A DNA stretch of 64,000 nucleotides from Arthrobacter sp. MYb214 (GTDB taxonomy: Bacteria; Actinomycetota; Actinomycetes; Actinomycetales; Micrococcaceae), in assembly GCF_002979865.1 (NCBI RefSeq), contig NZ_PCPZ01000004.1, forward strand, positions 62,001-126,000. Reading direction: 5' to 3'. Position 1 is the first letter of the stretch; every line of letters starts with the position of its first letter. A program made the translations under genes and the position numbers. A model generated the notes under the pieces. It was not told where the DNA came from. It searched no databases and worked only from the letters and a program-made list of their open reading frames with translations. Positions 8,359 to 22,052 of this stretch are shown piece after piece.

Positions 8359-9501
8359 GTGAAGGTAGCAATCGTCGCTGAATCGTTCCTTCCCCATTTC
8401 AATGGGGTCACCAACTCAATCCTCAAGACGCTGGATCACCTCAGGCAGACTGGCCAGGAGGCCGTGGTCATTACCCCTGCAGGCTCGCTGGCAGGGGAGC
8501 TGTCGGGCCATGGCGTGCCAAAGCTCTATCAGGGCTTCAAGATCCTCACAGTTCCGTCGATGCCTTTGGCAAGCTATCCCGAGGTTCGGGTCGCTGCCAC
8601 CAGTGTGGCGCGCCTGCGCAAGATGCTGGCTCGAGAGCGCGTCGACGTAGTTCATCTGGCTAGCCCGTTCATCCTTGGATGGCAGGCTCTGCGCGCTGCA
8701 CAGGAACTCGAATTGCCCACCGTGGCGCTGTATCAGACCGAGGTTCCCAGCTACGCGGCACGCTACAAAATGCCGTGGCTGACGCAGAGGCTCTGGGAGC
8801 ACGTCAGAGCGATCCACACGGGTGCGGACCTCACTCTGGTTCCAAGCACGTTTTCCTACCACCAGCTCGAATCTCTGGGCGTTCCGCGGCTTGCCATTTC
8901 AGGCAGGGGAGTAGATACAGCGCAGTTCACGCCAAGACGGCGAAGCGAGCAGTTCAGGCAGGCGGTTGCCCCGAATGACGAGGTAGTCATTGGCTACGTC
9001 GGCCGGCTGGCAGCAGAGAAGCAGGTCGCGGACCTGCAGGCCCTGGCGAGTCTTGAGAATACTCGGCTGGTGATCGTCGGTTCCGGCCCACTCGAGGACG
9101 AACTGCGCAGCCTTTTGCCCAACGCCCACTTCACCGGTTTCCTTTCCGGGGAACGCTTGGCCGAGGTCATGGCTTCGATGGACATCTTTGTGCATCCTGG
9201 CGCCTCAGAGACCTTTTGCCAGACTATTCAGGAAGCCATGGCCTGTGGTGTGCCTGTCGTGGCCGTAGGCCGTGGGGGACCGCTGGATCTGGTGGATTCC
9301 TCGCGCACGGGCTGGCTCTATCAGCCAGGAAACCTTAGTGAGCTGCGCAGTCGGGTCAGCGACTTGGCCTATGACGATGCGAAACGGCTGGCTTTTGCCA
9401 GCGCTGCGCTTAGCAGTGTCCAGGATCGGTCCTGGCACAGCATTGGCGAGCAGCTTATTGGACACTATGAGCATGTCCGGATGGCCCGGATCCGGCACTA
9501 G
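8359..9501 (+). CDS. GT4-family glycosyltransferase (alpha-mannosyltransferase-like)
   Basis: About 380 aa, GT-B fold. The N-terminal acceptor domain starts VKVAIVAESFLPHFNGVTNSI, and the C-terminal nucleotide-sugar domain shows GYVGRLAAEKQ, VIVGSGPLEDEL, HPGASETFCQTIQEAMACG and the EX7E-type region. The N-terminal FNGVTNSI pattern matches actinobacterial GDP-mannose-dependent mannosyltransferases of the MgtA/PimB group, acting in glycolipid or lipoglycan synthesis at the membrane. GTG at 8359 chosen because the family begins at this strand; an upstream in-frame TTG at 8326 would add 11 residues. Ends before a bidirectional terminator. Confidence 0.85.
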   Translation: MKVAIVAESFLPHFNGVTNSILKTLDHLRQTGQEAVVITPAGSLAGELSGHGVPKLYQGFKILTVPSMPLASYPEVRVAATSVARLRKMLARERVDVVHLASPFILGWQALRAAQELELPTVALYQTEVPSYAARYKMPWLTQRLWEHVRAIHTGADLTLVPSTFSYHQLESLGVPRLAISGRGVDTAQFTPRRRSEQFRQAVAPNDEVVIGYVGRLAAEKQVADLQALASLENTRLVIVGSGPLEDELRSLLPNAHFTGFLSGERLAEVMASMDIFVHPGASETFCQTIQEAMACGVPVVAVGRGGPLDLVDSSRTGWLYQPGNLSELRSRVSDLAYDDAKRLAFASAALSSVQDRSWHSIGEQLIGHYEHVRMARIRH

Positions 9502-9527
9502 CGAAATAGAATTTTCTTCTGGATACG

Positions 9528-9561
9528 CAAAAGGCGGAAAGTTTTCACTTTCCGCCTTTTG
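9528..9561. terminator. Bidirectional terminator between GT4 gene and tRNA-Ala
   Basis: Perfect 15-bp stem (9528-9542 / 9547-9561) with TTTC loop. The arms end in A- and T-runs, so it works as an intrinsic terminator in both directions: for the GT4 gene and for the leftward tRNA-Ala. A shorter copy is repeated behind the second tRNA-Ala. Confidence 0.85.
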
Positions 9562-9568
9562 GCAAATG

Positions 9569-9641
<73 letters not shown>

Positions 9642-9702
9642 GTATTCAATTTTGAAGTTTCCACTCCAAGATCAATCCAACCGGATCAATCAAAAAGAAT
9701 TA

Positions 9703-9724
9703 GCGGAAAGTTTTCACTTTCCGC
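9703..9724 (-). terminator. Terminator behind tRNA-Ala copy 2
   Basis: Nine-bp stem GCGGAAAGT with GAAA loop on the minus strand, followed by TAATTCTTTTTG. Same core as the hairpin behind copy 1, showing that the tRNA and its terminator were duplicated together. Confidence 0.75.
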
Positions 9725-9736
9725 CACTTTCTTTTG

Positions 9737-9809
<73 letters not shown>

Positions 9810-9816
9810 AAAAGCT

Positions 9817-9936
9817 TTAGGAAACTTTATCGGCTACCTGATGCCAGGTTTCCTTCGTTTCCGACGAAGCCTTCGCTTTCTTGACCAAGACTACTGCAGC
9901 AGCCGCGATCGATGCGAGAACCAGGAACTTTTTCAT
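9817..9936 (-). CDS. DLW-39 family protein (39 aa)
   Basis: Encodes exactly 39 residues: a hydrophobic N-terminal helix (MKKFLVLASIAAAAVVLVKK) and a short polar tail ending ETWHQVADKVS. Length, helix and the W-containing tail match the actinobacterial DLW-39 family, which lies between tRNA genes near gyrA in Micrococcales. Preceded by GAGGGAG as ribosome binding site. The usual D-L-W triad reads E-T-W here. Function is unknown; a small membrane peptide. Confidence 0.85.
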   Translation of the reverse strand: MKKFLVLASIAAAAVVLVKKAKASSETKETWHQVADKVS

Positions 9937-9967
9937 TACTCCCTCTTTCTCTCCAGCAAGGTTTCCG

Positions 9968-10041
9968 TGGGCGTACCAAGACTTGAACTTGGGACCTCTT
10001 CGTTATCAGCGAAGCGCTCTAACCGCCTGAGCTATACGCCC
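9968..10041 (-). tRNA. tRNA-Ile(GAT)
   Basis: 74-nt cloverleaf on the minus strand starting GGGCGTATAGCTCAGGCGG, anticodon GAT in GCTGATAAC, T-loop GTTCAAGTC, discriminator A. Conserved gyrA-tRNA-Ile-tRNA-Ala order of actinobacterial origins. Confidence 0.97.
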
Positions 10042-10107
10042 TTGCTTTTGTTTTTGTTCCCTTCGGAACGAAATAAAACTTTACCGGTGTTCTCCCAAAG
10101 ATACAAA

Positions 10108-10151
10108 TCGAGCCCGGGTGTCATGCATCACAGCATGAATCCCGGGCTCGA
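10108..10151. terminator. Hairpin downstream of the DUF3566 gene
   Basis: Perfect 11-bp stem (10108-10118 / 10141-10151), with a further palindromic segment (catgc/gcatg) in the loop, separating the gyrA operon end from tRNA-Ile. No long T-run, so strength is uncertain. Confidence 0.65.
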
Positions 10152-10163
10152 CTTGGGGTGTTC

Positions 10164-10768
10164 CTAGTCGTCGGTGAGGGTCACTCCGGCTCCGCCGACC
10201 AGTGAAGCAGCAATGTTGTACAGCACCGCGCCAAGCATGGAGACCACGGAAATTACCACTACGTTCACCACTGCGATGATCGTCGCGTAGGAAGCCACCT
10301 GGCCCAGCGACATGGTGTCGCGCAGGTCGAAGTTGCCGTCGGCGCCAATGGCCTCGCGCATCAGCTGGTTGAACGCATCAAAGGTTCCGGTCAGATCCAA
10401 GACAGCCCAGATGCCCACGGCGGCAACCACGGTGATCACACCGAAAGCTACCGAGAGCAGGAAGGCCAGCTTCAGAACCGAGAAGGGCTCCACCTTGGAA
10501 ACCAGCAGGCGGGCCTTGCGGACCTTCGCCTTGGGCGCTGGACGAACCAGGCGATCCTGGCCATTGGCCGGACGCTGCTGGCTGGTTGGGCGCTGCGGCG
10601 CTCCTGTCGGGCGCTGGCCCGCTGGACGTGCCTGGCCTGCTGCTGGTCGTGCGCCGGCGCTAGCCGGACGGGCGCCAGTACCGGTCGGAGCTGGACGCTT
10701 TACCTGGGTAGGTCGCGGCGCTGCGCTCTTCGGGGCACCGCCGCTGGGGCGTGGCGTCGAGGGCGTGC

Positions 10769-10772
<4 letters not shown>
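10164..10772 (-). CDS. DUF3566 transmembrane protein
   Basis: 202 aa. The first about 95 residues are low-complexity, rich in Pro, Ala, Arg and Gly ([10 protein letters not shown]-like runs) and likely disordered. The C-terminal DUF3566 domain has two transmembrane helices (about residues 107-132 and 165-190). It overlaps the gyrA stop by 4 bp (ATGA), so it is translationally coupled to gyrase. DUF3566 proteins follow gyrA in nearly all actinobacteria; their role is not established. Confidence 0.9.
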
Positions 10773-13396
<2,624 letters not shown>

Positions 13397-13454
13397 TTTC
13401 TTCCCTTACAAGTCAAAAAAGTCTTCGGTGGATATCTGTGGTGGCGGCGGCCGG

Positions 13455-15518
<2,064 letters not shown>

Positions 15519-15801
15519 GGGTGCTACGAACTCCTCGGATTTGGCGCGCGATTGCCCGCTGCAATGGATTCAGCGCGTCAGGCAATCATGGTCTGGAGGG
15601 ACACCGCCGCCGGGCAAGCCCGCAGCGGAGTCATTTCACTACCTCTAATTCTACCGCGTAGACCAAAATAAACGGTGACTTTGAGGCCTAAATCGCCCAC
15701 CAAAAGCTGCTAATTGACGTTCTGAGGCAGTTGGGGCGATCAAGTGTGGGGGGATCCACCCTCCGGGTCCGTGAGTGCGCCATATGCCGTGCCAGCAATT
15801 T

Positions 15802-16359
15802 CTACCCGTATGTGTCGCGTGGACCCCGGCCGGCCACCGAACGCATGCCATGGCGCCAGGAGGGAGCATTAGGCCCGAGCACCTTGATCACGGTGACGAT
15901 CCCGGGACCCAACTCGGCATCGAATTTCTTCAGAATATCGTGGCTGAGCAGGCGCATTTGCGCAGCTCTCGCTGTTGTATCGCAGCGCATCACCACCACC
16001 GTGTCTTCAAAGGATTCCGGCTTGCAGTGCTTCGCGTTCTCCACGCCAATGATGTCGGGCCAGCGGCCGAGTACCGATCCGACCGCGACCTGGGTGTTCC
16101 AGCCGCGGGACTTGGACAAGCGGGAGACTACTTCGCCGATGGCGCGCGGATCGCGGATCGCCCCCTCGGCGGATTCCGGCTTTTCAGCGGCGAATCCGCG
16201 GCGGGCGGCTTTTCGCTTGCGCACTTTGTCCATGCGCGCCGCATCTATGCGCTTCTCGCCACGTTCTTCGGCGAGCTTCCGCATGCGGTTGAGCAGTGCT
16301 TTGGCCGCATCGATCTCTGGATCGAAGCGGTGTTCATCCCGTTCTGATGGCTCATGCAT
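15802..16359 (-). CDS. dciA: DciA-like (DUF721) helicase-loader domain protein
   Basis: 185 aa from the ATG at 16359. The N-terminal half is charged and helical (KLAEERGEKRIDAARMDK), the C-terminal about 90 residues form the DUF721 fold (VVMRCDTTARAAQMRLLSHDILKKF). DUF721/DciA proteins load the replicative helicase where DnaC/DnaI are absent; actinobacterial members lie between recF and gyrB as here. The start overlaps the recF stop by 8 bp, indicating coupling. Confidence 0.88.
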   Translation of the reverse strand: MHEPSERDEHRFDPEIDAAKALLNRMRKLAEERGEKRIDAARMDKVRKRKAARRGFAAEKPESAEGAIRDPRAIGEVVSRLSKSRGWNTQVAVGSVLGRWPDIIGVENAKHCKPESFEDTVVVMRCDTTARAAQMRLLSHDILKKFDAELGPGIVTVIKVLGPNAPSWRHGMRSVAGRGPRDTYG

Positions 16360-17515
16360 CGACAACCTGGCCAGGGGAGACCTGGAAGAAATGTCCCTTC
16401 AGTGCTTCTGGAACATCTTCGACAACGGCGGCGGTCACCAGAACCTGCTCGGCTCCGGCAACGATATGCGCCAAACGATCACGACGGGTGGTGTCCAGTT
16501 CGGCAAAGACATCATCAAGGATCAGGATGGGTCCGGAACCTGGGCGCGGATCGTCATCGCCGAAAACACGGTAGGCGGCAAGGCGCAGGGCCAGGGCAAA
16601 GGACCAGGTTTCCCCGTGCGAGGCATAGCCCTTGGCAGGGGTCGGTCCCAGGATCAGGGTCAGATCGTCCCGGTGCGGTCCAAAGAGCGAAATTCCGCGG
16701 TCGACTTCCCGACTGCGATTAACTTCAATGGCGTTCAGCAGCAGTTCCTGGATTTCTTCTTGGTCCAAGGATTCAAGGTCCTCTGCCGGAAGGCTGTTTT
16801 CATCGAGTTCGCCCTCGAGCGAGGACCGGTAGACGGCGCGCGCTTCCTTCGCGCCATCGGCCAAATCCGCGTAGGCGGCCTGCATGTACGGGCGAATCAA
16901 GGCCAGGACGTCAAGGCGTCCGCGGATCAATCGAGCGCCCGTCAAGGCCAACTGCAGATCCCAGGCCTTGAGGGTGTTTTCCTGCGAGGTGCTCAGCTTG
17001 GACTTGCCGCGGATGGATTTGAGCAGGGCATTGCGTTGCTTCACGATGCGGTCGTAGTCGTTCTTGGTGCCGGCTTCTACCGGGCGCAGGGCTACCAGGA
17101 GCTCGTCCAAGAACTTGCGGCGGTTGGACGGGTCGCCCTTGATCAGCGCCATGTCCTCCGGGGCGAAGAGCACGGTGCGCACCATGCCCAGGATCTCCCG
17201 AGCGCGAACCGGGTTGGCCCGGTTGATGCGGGCACGATTGATCTTGCCACTGGTGATTTCGACCTCGATCACTGTGGTTTGCGGGCCGAGATGCACGGTG
17301 CCGCGGATCAGCGCGCGCTCAGAACCGAAATGCAGCAAAGGGGCGTCATTGCTCACGCGATGCGAAGAGAGATTGGCCAAATAGCCAACGGACTCAACGA
17401 TATTGGTTTTGCCGACGCCGTTGGGGCCGATCAGAACGTTGATCCCAGGGGCCAGGTGCACGTCGGCCTGCGCATACGAGCGGAAGCCCGTGAGTGAAAG
17501 CTGCGAGATATACAC
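16352..17515 (-). CDS. recF: DNA replication and repair protein RecF
   Basis: 387-aa SMC-like ATPase that loads RecA at gaps with RecO/RecR. Walker A GPNGVGKTNI lies about residue 30-40, the ABC signature region near SHGETWSFALALRLA, and Walker B in ILILDDVFAELD. GTG at 17515 selected: AGGA lies 6-7 nt upstream and the protein then begins VYISQLSLTGFRSY, the family start; an in-frame ATG at 17557 lies in the dnaN-recF hairpin. Follows dnaN by about 60 bp. Confidence 0.95.
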   Translation of the reverse strand: MYISQLSLTGFRSYAQADVHLAPGINVLIGPNGVGKTNIVESVGYLANLSSHRVSNDAPLLHFGSERALIRGTVHLGPQTTVIEVEITSGKINRARINRANPVRAREILGMVRTVLFAPEDMALIKGDPSNRRKFLDELLVALRPVEAGTKNDYDRIVKQRNALLKSIRGKSKLSTSQENTLKAWDLQLALTGARLIRGRLDVLALIRPYMQAAYADLADGAKEARAVYRSSLEGELDENSLPAEDLESLDQEEIQELLLNAIEVNRSREVDRGISLFGPHRDDLTLILGPTPAKGYASHGETWSFALALRLAAYRVFGDDDPRPGSGPILILDDVFAELDTTRRDRLAHIVAGAEQVLVTAAVVEDVPEALKGHFFQVSPGQVVDA

Positions 17516-17536
17516 CGAGGTCCTGACAGAAAGAAG

Positions 17537-17564
17537 GTGGTGGATGGCTAAAGCCATCCACCAC
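17537..17564 (-). terminator. Perfect hairpin between dnaN and recF
   Basis: 12-bp perfect stem (17537-17548 / 17553-17564), loop TTTA on the minus strand, followed by TTCTTTCTG. Lies 9 nt after the dnaN stop and just before the recF ribosome binding site. Likely a partial terminator or mRNA processing/stability element setting dnaN above recF expression. Confidence 0.6.
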
Positions 17565-17573
17565 GAAATTGGC

Positions 17574-18701
17574 TTAGTTCGAGTTGGGCAACCGAACCGG
17601 CATCACGAGGTAGCGATACTGGTCCTGGTCATCCTCATCCAGCTTCTTCTGGCCGGTCAGCATGGCCGGCTTGGGCGCACTGGTGAAGGAGAAGCGCACG
17701 AAATCGGTATTGAAGGAGTTCAGGCCTTCGGACAAGAAGGTCGGGTTGAAGGCAACGACGATGTCTTCGCCGCGAAGAGACGCAACAATAGCTTCTTCAG
17801 CCTGCGCGTCTTCGCCGGTGCCAGCATCCAAGGTCAGCTGGCCATCGGTAAAAGCCATGCGAACTGGGGTATTGCGTTCGGCAACCACCGATACACGACG
17901 AACAGCTTCCATCAGCTCGCTGGTGCGAACGGTGGCATGGATTGGGGTGTCGCTTGGGAACAGCGAGCGGATCTTCGGGTATTCGCCATTGATCAGCAGC
18001 GAAGTGGTCCGGCGGTTGGAGCTTTCGAAGCCAACCATTTCTCCGTTCTCGCTCATTGCAAGCTTCAGCTCGCCAGAGCTCGAGAGAGTCTTGGCAACTT
18101 CGTTGAGGGTCTTGGCTTTGATCAGGAAGGAGGTCGAGATTTCTGCCTGGTTCGGAGTCCAATTGAGTTCACGCAGAGCCAGACGGTAGCGGTCCGTGGC
18201 CAAGAATGTGATCAGGTCATTTTCAATTTCAACCTTGATGCCGGTGAGAACTGGCAAGGTGTCGTCCTTGGACGCCGCAACGATAACCTGCGATACAGCT
18301 TCGGAGAATGCTTGGCCATCGATAGTGCCGGCGATAGCTGGAAGTTCAGGCAGGGTTGGGTATTCATCAACTGGCATGGTGGCCAGGTGGAATCGTGAAC
18401 GGCCACAGGTCAGCGAGATCTTCGAGCCTTCGGTCTCCAAGGTGACCGTCGAGTTAGGCAGCGATCGGGTGATCTCAGCCAAGAGCTTGCCGGAAACCAA
18501 GATCGAACCCTGCTCAGAAATGTCCGCGGGAATCTCAATATGCGAGGAAATCTCATAGTCGAATCCCTCGAGCCGAACCAGGCCTTCATGGGTGGTGATG
18601 AGAATGCCAGCCAAAACAGGTGATGGTGGTCGCTGTGCCAGGGACCGGGCAGTCCAGGATACGGCGTCTGCCAATACATCCTTTTCAACGCTGAACTTCA
18701 C
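17574..18701 (-). CDS. dnaN: DNA polymerase III beta sliding clamp
   Basis: 375-aa ring-forming clamp with three repeated domains; begins MKFSVEKDVLADAVSWTAR and ends YLVMPVRLPNSN, the family C-terminus that shapes the binding cleft. Holds polymerase III on DNA and recruits repair enzymes. Downstream of dnaA across the oriC spacer, in standard order dnaA-dnaN-recF. Confidence 0.97.
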   Translation of the reverse strand: MKFSVEKDVLADAVSWTARSLAQRPPSPVLAGILITTHEGLVRLEGFDYEISSHIEIPADISEQGSILVSGKLLAEITRSLPNSTVTLETEGSKISLTCGRSRFHLATMPVDEYPTLPELPAIAGTIDGQAFSEAVSQVIVAASKDDTLPVLTGIKVEIENDLITFLATDRYRLALRELNWTPNQAEISTSFLIKAKTLNEVAKTLSSSGELKLAMSENGEMVGFESSNRRTTSLLINGEYPKIRSLFPSDTPIHATVRTSELMEAVRRVSVVAERNTPVRMAFTDGQLTLDAGTGEDAQAEEAIVASLRGEDIVVAFNPTFLSEGLNSFNTDFVRFSFTSAPKPAMLTGQKKLDEDDQDQYRYLVMPVRLPNSN

Positions 18702-18779
18702 GAAAAATCCGCCTTTCGGAACCCATAAGTCTTAAGTCAGGCCAAGAAGGTTGTTCCCTCGCCAAGTTCTTAAGCATAG

Positions 18780-19166
18780 AGCAGGTAATTGCACGTTTTA
18801 TCCATCTAATCTTGCCACGCCCTGATAGCGCAACGTCTGCTCAATGAACGAAGTGTGGACGATGCAACAAAAAATTGTTCTGCACAGGATTTGGCTCGAG
18901 GGTGTGGAGTGGACTCGTTATTTGGATGATTAAGAGTTTAAAGGAGAAGTGTTAATAACCCTTGTGGATACTGTGGATAAGGCCTGTAACCCCAGACCCG
19001 CCCACGATTGTGCATGTGAACAATCTGTGGTTGAACATGAGACTCAGTTCCATCATCCTGTTGATACTCAGTTCCATGATTTTTAACGTCCACATGGTTT
19101 GCGCACTTATCCGCAGGTCGTCACCAAATCATCCACAGTCTTATCCACACCTGTGATTTCTCGCTG
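18780..19166. other. oriC: oriC segment in the dnaA-dnaN spacer
   Basis: The dnaA-dnaN spacer (18702-19166) has no gene and holds DnaA boxes: perfect TTATCCACA at 18972(-) and 19141(+), TTGTTCACA at 19015(-), and near matches around 18963(-), 19107 (TTATCCGCA), 19130 (TCATCCACA) and 18799. A TGTTAATAAC motif lies at 18950 next to boxes. An AT-rich stretch around 18916-18960 could be the unwinding element. Two copies of ACTCAGTTCCAT(C/G)AT occur near 19043 and 19067. Position between dnaA and dnaN is the usual actinobacterial oriC. Confidence 0.85.
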
Positions 19167-20603
19167 CTAGTGCTCCCGCTGGCTCTGCTTAATCCGGTTG
19201 GTTAGCTCGGTGACCTGATTAAAGATCGCTCGGCGCTCGGCCATGAGCTCACGGATCTTACGATCCGCGTGAATCACGGTGGTGTGGTCGCGGCCGCCAA
19301 GTTCTGCACCAATCTTCGGCAGCGACATGTCGGTAAGCTCACGCAGCAAGTACATGGCGATCTGGCGCGCGGTGACCAAAGTACGAGTTCGCGACTTGCT
19401 GTTCAGCTCATCAATACTCAGTCCGAAGTACTCTGCGGTCTGCTTGATGATGGTCGACGGCGTGATTTCCTGGGCCCCGTCTTCGCTGATCAAGTCCTTG
19501 AGCACGGTTTCGGCCAATGCAAGGTCCACGGGCTGGTTATTCAGCGACGCGAAAGCGGTGACACGGATCAAAGCACCTTCGAGTTCCCGGATATTCGTGG
19601 AAATACGCGAAGCAATGTACTCCATGACATCACTTGGAGCTGAAAGATTTTCAGCGTCGGCCTTCTTACGCAAAATCGCAATACGCGTCTCCAGCTCTGG
19701 TGGCTGAATATCGGTCAGCAGGCCCCACTCGAAGCGCGAACGCATGCGGTCTTCGAATCCCTGCAGCTGCTTGGGAGGCAGATCAGAGGTGATGACAACC
19801 TGCTTGTTGTGGTTGTGCAGCGCATTGAAGGTATGGAAGAACTCTTCCTGGGTAGCGTCCTTGTTGGCCAAGAACTGAATGTCGTCAATGAGCAGAATGT
19901 CGACATTGCGGTAAGTCTGCTTGAAACTTGCGCCCTCGTCGTCGCGGATCGAGTTGATGAAATCATTGGTGAACTCTTCGGAGTTCACGTAGCGCACGCG
20001 GATGCCCTTGTAGAGATGGCGTGCGTAGTGGCCAATGGCATGCAGCAAGTGAGTCTTGCCCAGACCTGAATCACCATAGATGAACAGCGGGTTGTAGGCC
20101 TTGGCCGGCGCTTCGGCAACAGCAACGGCTGCGGCGTGGGCAAAGCGGTTCGATGAGCCGATCACGAAGGTGTCGAAAATGTACTTCGGGTTCAGCCGGC
20201 CGAACTCCTGCGAATTCGATGGGGGAGTTGGCTGCGGTGCTGGCTGGGGGCGCGGACCAGGAGTCTCAACGACTGCTGGAGCTGACGGCGCGGCGGCTTT
20301 GGCTTCAGGCTCATCTTCTTCGAGCTCATCCGAGAGCGAGAGATCAACGCTGACGGCGCAACGGATCTCGTCCTGGAAGACTTCTCGCAGTGCTTCATCC
20401 AGCGGCTCGCGCAGCTGAGTCTGCAGAATATCGCGGGTGAGGTCATTGGGTACCGCAACTAAGAGCGTCGTACCGATTAGTCCCTGAGGTTTAGCCAGCG
20501 ATACGAAGGCACGGTAACGCGCCTTGACGCGATCATCATCCTCGATCTTCCGGATGACTTGGCGCCAAGAGCTACCAATGCTATTGGTTTCGTCGCTGCT
20601 CAC
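19167..20603 (-). CDS. dnaA: Chromosomal replication initiator DnaA
   Basis: 478-aa AAA+ initiator. Domain I (residues about 1-90) is followed by a Pro/Ala/Glu-rich linker, then domain III with Walker [14 protein letters not shown] and Walker [11 protein letters not shown], and domain IV with the DNA-binding signature [18 protein letters not shown] at 20603 preferred: GGGG 8-9 nt upstream and the start [13 protein letters not shown] fits the family; a TTG at 20633 would add 10 residues. Both flanks carry DnaA boxes, so autoregulation is likely. Confidence 0.96.
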   Translation of the reverse strand: MSSDETNSIGSSWRQVIRKIEDDDRVKARYRAFVSLAKPQGLIGTTLLVAVPNDLTRDILQTQLREPLDEALREVFQDEIRCAVSVDLSLSDELEEDEPEAKAAAPSAPAVVETPGPRPQPAPQPTPPSNSQEFGRLNPKYIFDTFVIGSSNRFAHAAAVAVAEAPAKAYNPLFIYGDSGLGKTHLLHAIGHYARHLYKGIRVRYVNSEEFTNDFINSIRDDEGASFKQTYRNVDILLIDDIQFLANKDATQEEFFHTFNALHNHNKQVVITSDLPPKQLQGFEDRMRSRFEWGLLTDIQPPELETRIAILRKKADAENLSAPSDVMEYIASRISTNIRELEGALIRVTAFASLNNQPVDLALAETVLKDLISEDGAQEITPSTIIKQTAEYFGLSIDELNSKSRTRTLVTARQIAMYLLRELTDMSLPKIGAELGGRDHTTVIHADRKIRELMAERRAIFNQVTELTNRIKQSQREH

Positions 20604-20720
20604 TAAGGGCGCCCCGCTTCCGTTTAAATGCAATCTTGGTCACAAGAATCCTGTTTCCAGGCTTCTGAAACGTCGTTTTCTGGACCACGTCTGCATTGAT
20701 TCTATCCATCATCCACACAG

Positions 20721-20888
20721 TTATGCACAGCTCCGTGCAAAAACCGGGTGTTATTACTGTGGAAAACGGGTTTTCCCTTGAAATCAAGCGTTTTTCGCTG
20801 CGAGATGACTAGCTGTTTTGCGGAAAACTGTGAATTTTCTTTCGTTATGCACAGCCTTAATCCACAAGTCTGGGGTAGATTATTCACA
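20721..20888. promoter_or_regulatory. DnaA-box region upstream of dnaA
   Basis: The 516-bp dnaA-rpmH spacer (20604-21119) contains no gene. DnaA-box-like sites: TTATGCACA at 20721(+) and 20845(+), TTTTCCACA at 20758(-), TAATCCACA at 20858(+), TTATTCACA at 20880(+). They are weaker variants than those at 3.9-4.4 kb. An inverted repeat GCGCATAG/CTATGCGC (20945-20980) followed by TCTTTTT lies nearer rpmH. The spacer should hold the divergent dnaA and rpmH promoters and probably a second half of the bipartite origin. Confidence 0.65.
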
Positions 20889-21119
20889 GGCCGACTCTCG
20901 AAGTAGGGAGCATGGGCAGAACTCGTGCGCCAATTTGACCTTGCGCGCATAGTTTTCTATTGTTATTCAGTCCTATGCGCATCTTTTTGCGACTTGCTCA
21001 TTTTTGGAAGAGCCCGCGAAAAAAGCGCATTTTATAAAAAGCACGAGCGTCATCCTGTTGTTATCCAGCTAGCTAGTAACGGGTAGTACGCATCATCTAA
21101 AACGTTTTGGAGTGTCACC

Positions 21120-21257
21120 GTGAGCAAGCGGACTTTTCAGCCTAACAACCGTCGTCGTTCGAAGAAGCATGGCTTCCGCCTTCGTATGCGTACCCGTGCA
21201 GGTCGTGCCATCCTTTCGGCACGTCGCGGCAAGGGTCGCACCGAGCTGTCCGCATAA
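21120..21257 (+). CDS. rpmH: 50S ribosomal protein L34
   Basis: 45 residues from [21 protein letters not shown] and on to GRTELSA, matching L34 over its whole length. First gene of the rightward arm, followed by rnpA as in nearly all bacteria. Too short for usual ORF cut-offs but unambiguous. Confidence 0.97.
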   Translation: MSKRTFQPNNRRRSKKHGFRLRMRTRAGRAILSARRGKGRTELSA

Positions 21258-21321
21258 ATTTGCGAAACAGCTCTTGGCAGCATGACTTCAACGAGCTCAG
21301 CTAAAGAGCAACCCGAAGCCG

Positions 21322-21675
21322 ATGTTGCCTAAGAATCAGCGACTGCGCCTAGCGCAAGACCTTACAGCCACTGTACGTTCCGGCGTCCGAAGCGGACGCC
21401 GGAACGTCGTGCTATATGCACGGCACCGAGAAACCGAAGAGTTCCTTGGTGACAGGTTTGGATTCATTGTTTCCAAGGCTGTAGGTATTGCCGTTAAAAG
21501 GAATCTCACCAAACGACGAATGCGGGAAATCGCCCACGAGCTGCGGCGCGTGGACGGCGACGTCGATTTCGTCTTCCGTGCACTTCCTGGCGCCGCCGAA
21601 CTCTCTTGGGAAGAACTCAACTCCCAGGTCAATTCAGCCTTCTCCGCTGTTTTGCGCAAGATTGAGGCGCGCTGA
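21322..21675 (+). CDS. rnpA: Ribonuclease P protein component
   Basis: 117-aa basic protein that assists the P RNA in maturing tRNA 5' ends. The RNR motif is seen as [11 protein letters not shown] (about residues 57-67). Starts [14 protein letters not shown]. Its TGA overlaps the ATG of yidD. The nearby rpmH and the overlaps downstream show one operon through yidC. Confidence 0.96.
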   Translation: MLPKNQRLRLAQDLTATVRSGVRSGRRNVVLYARHRETEEFLGDRFGFIVSKAVGIAVKRNLTKRRMREIAHELRRVDGDVDFVFRALPGAAELSWEELNSQVNSAFSAVLRKIEAR

Positions 21676-22052
21676 TGCGTAAGGACTTAGCTCCGCGTAC
21701 CGGTTTGCTGTGGTTCATCATCGATATCCCACGCAACATCGTTATCGGGCTGCTCAAGACTTACCGAAAACTCATCTCGCCACTATATGGCGATGTATGC
21801 CGATACTTTCCTAGCTGTTCTGCCTATGGGCTCGAAGCAGTGACTCAGCACGGCGTTGTCAAAGGCGCCGGATTGACCACTTGGCGGATTCTCCGATGCA
21901 ATCCGTGGTCCCACGGAGGCGTCGACCACGTTCCTGAGGGACCGAGGATTTGGCCAGAAGGCAAACTGCCGAGGATCATAGTTCTGAATCATCCTGTGAT
22001 TCCCGACGATGAAGACGCCGCGGAAAGCGGCCGCAAGGAGCTCGACCACTGA
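21675..22052 (+). CDS. yidD: Membrane protein insertion efficiency factor YidD
   Basis: 125 aa. An amphipathic N-terminus precedes the YidD core [20 protein letters not shown] and [13 protein letters not shown] with the conserved cysteines. Aids YidC-dependent insertion. The C-terminal tail of about 40 residues is longer than in E. coli, as in actinobacteria. Overlaps rnpA and yidC by 1-4 bp on each side. Confidence 0.95.
   Translation: MRKDLAPRTGLLWFIIDIPRNIVIGLLKTYRKLISPLYGDVCRYFPSCSAYGLEAVTQHGVVKGAGLTTWRILRCNPWSHGGVDHVPEGPRIWPEGKLPRIIVLNHPVIPDDEDAAESGRKELDH

Noticed and set aside
15731-17497. 588-codon plus-strand frame opposite recF and dciA.
   Set aside because: Antisense to two overlapping, well-conserved genes; composition typical of a shadow frame.
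18962-19156. 64-codon plus-strand frame in the dnaA-dnaN spacer.
   Set aside because: It covers DnaA boxes and lacks a ribosome binding site; better explained as oriC.
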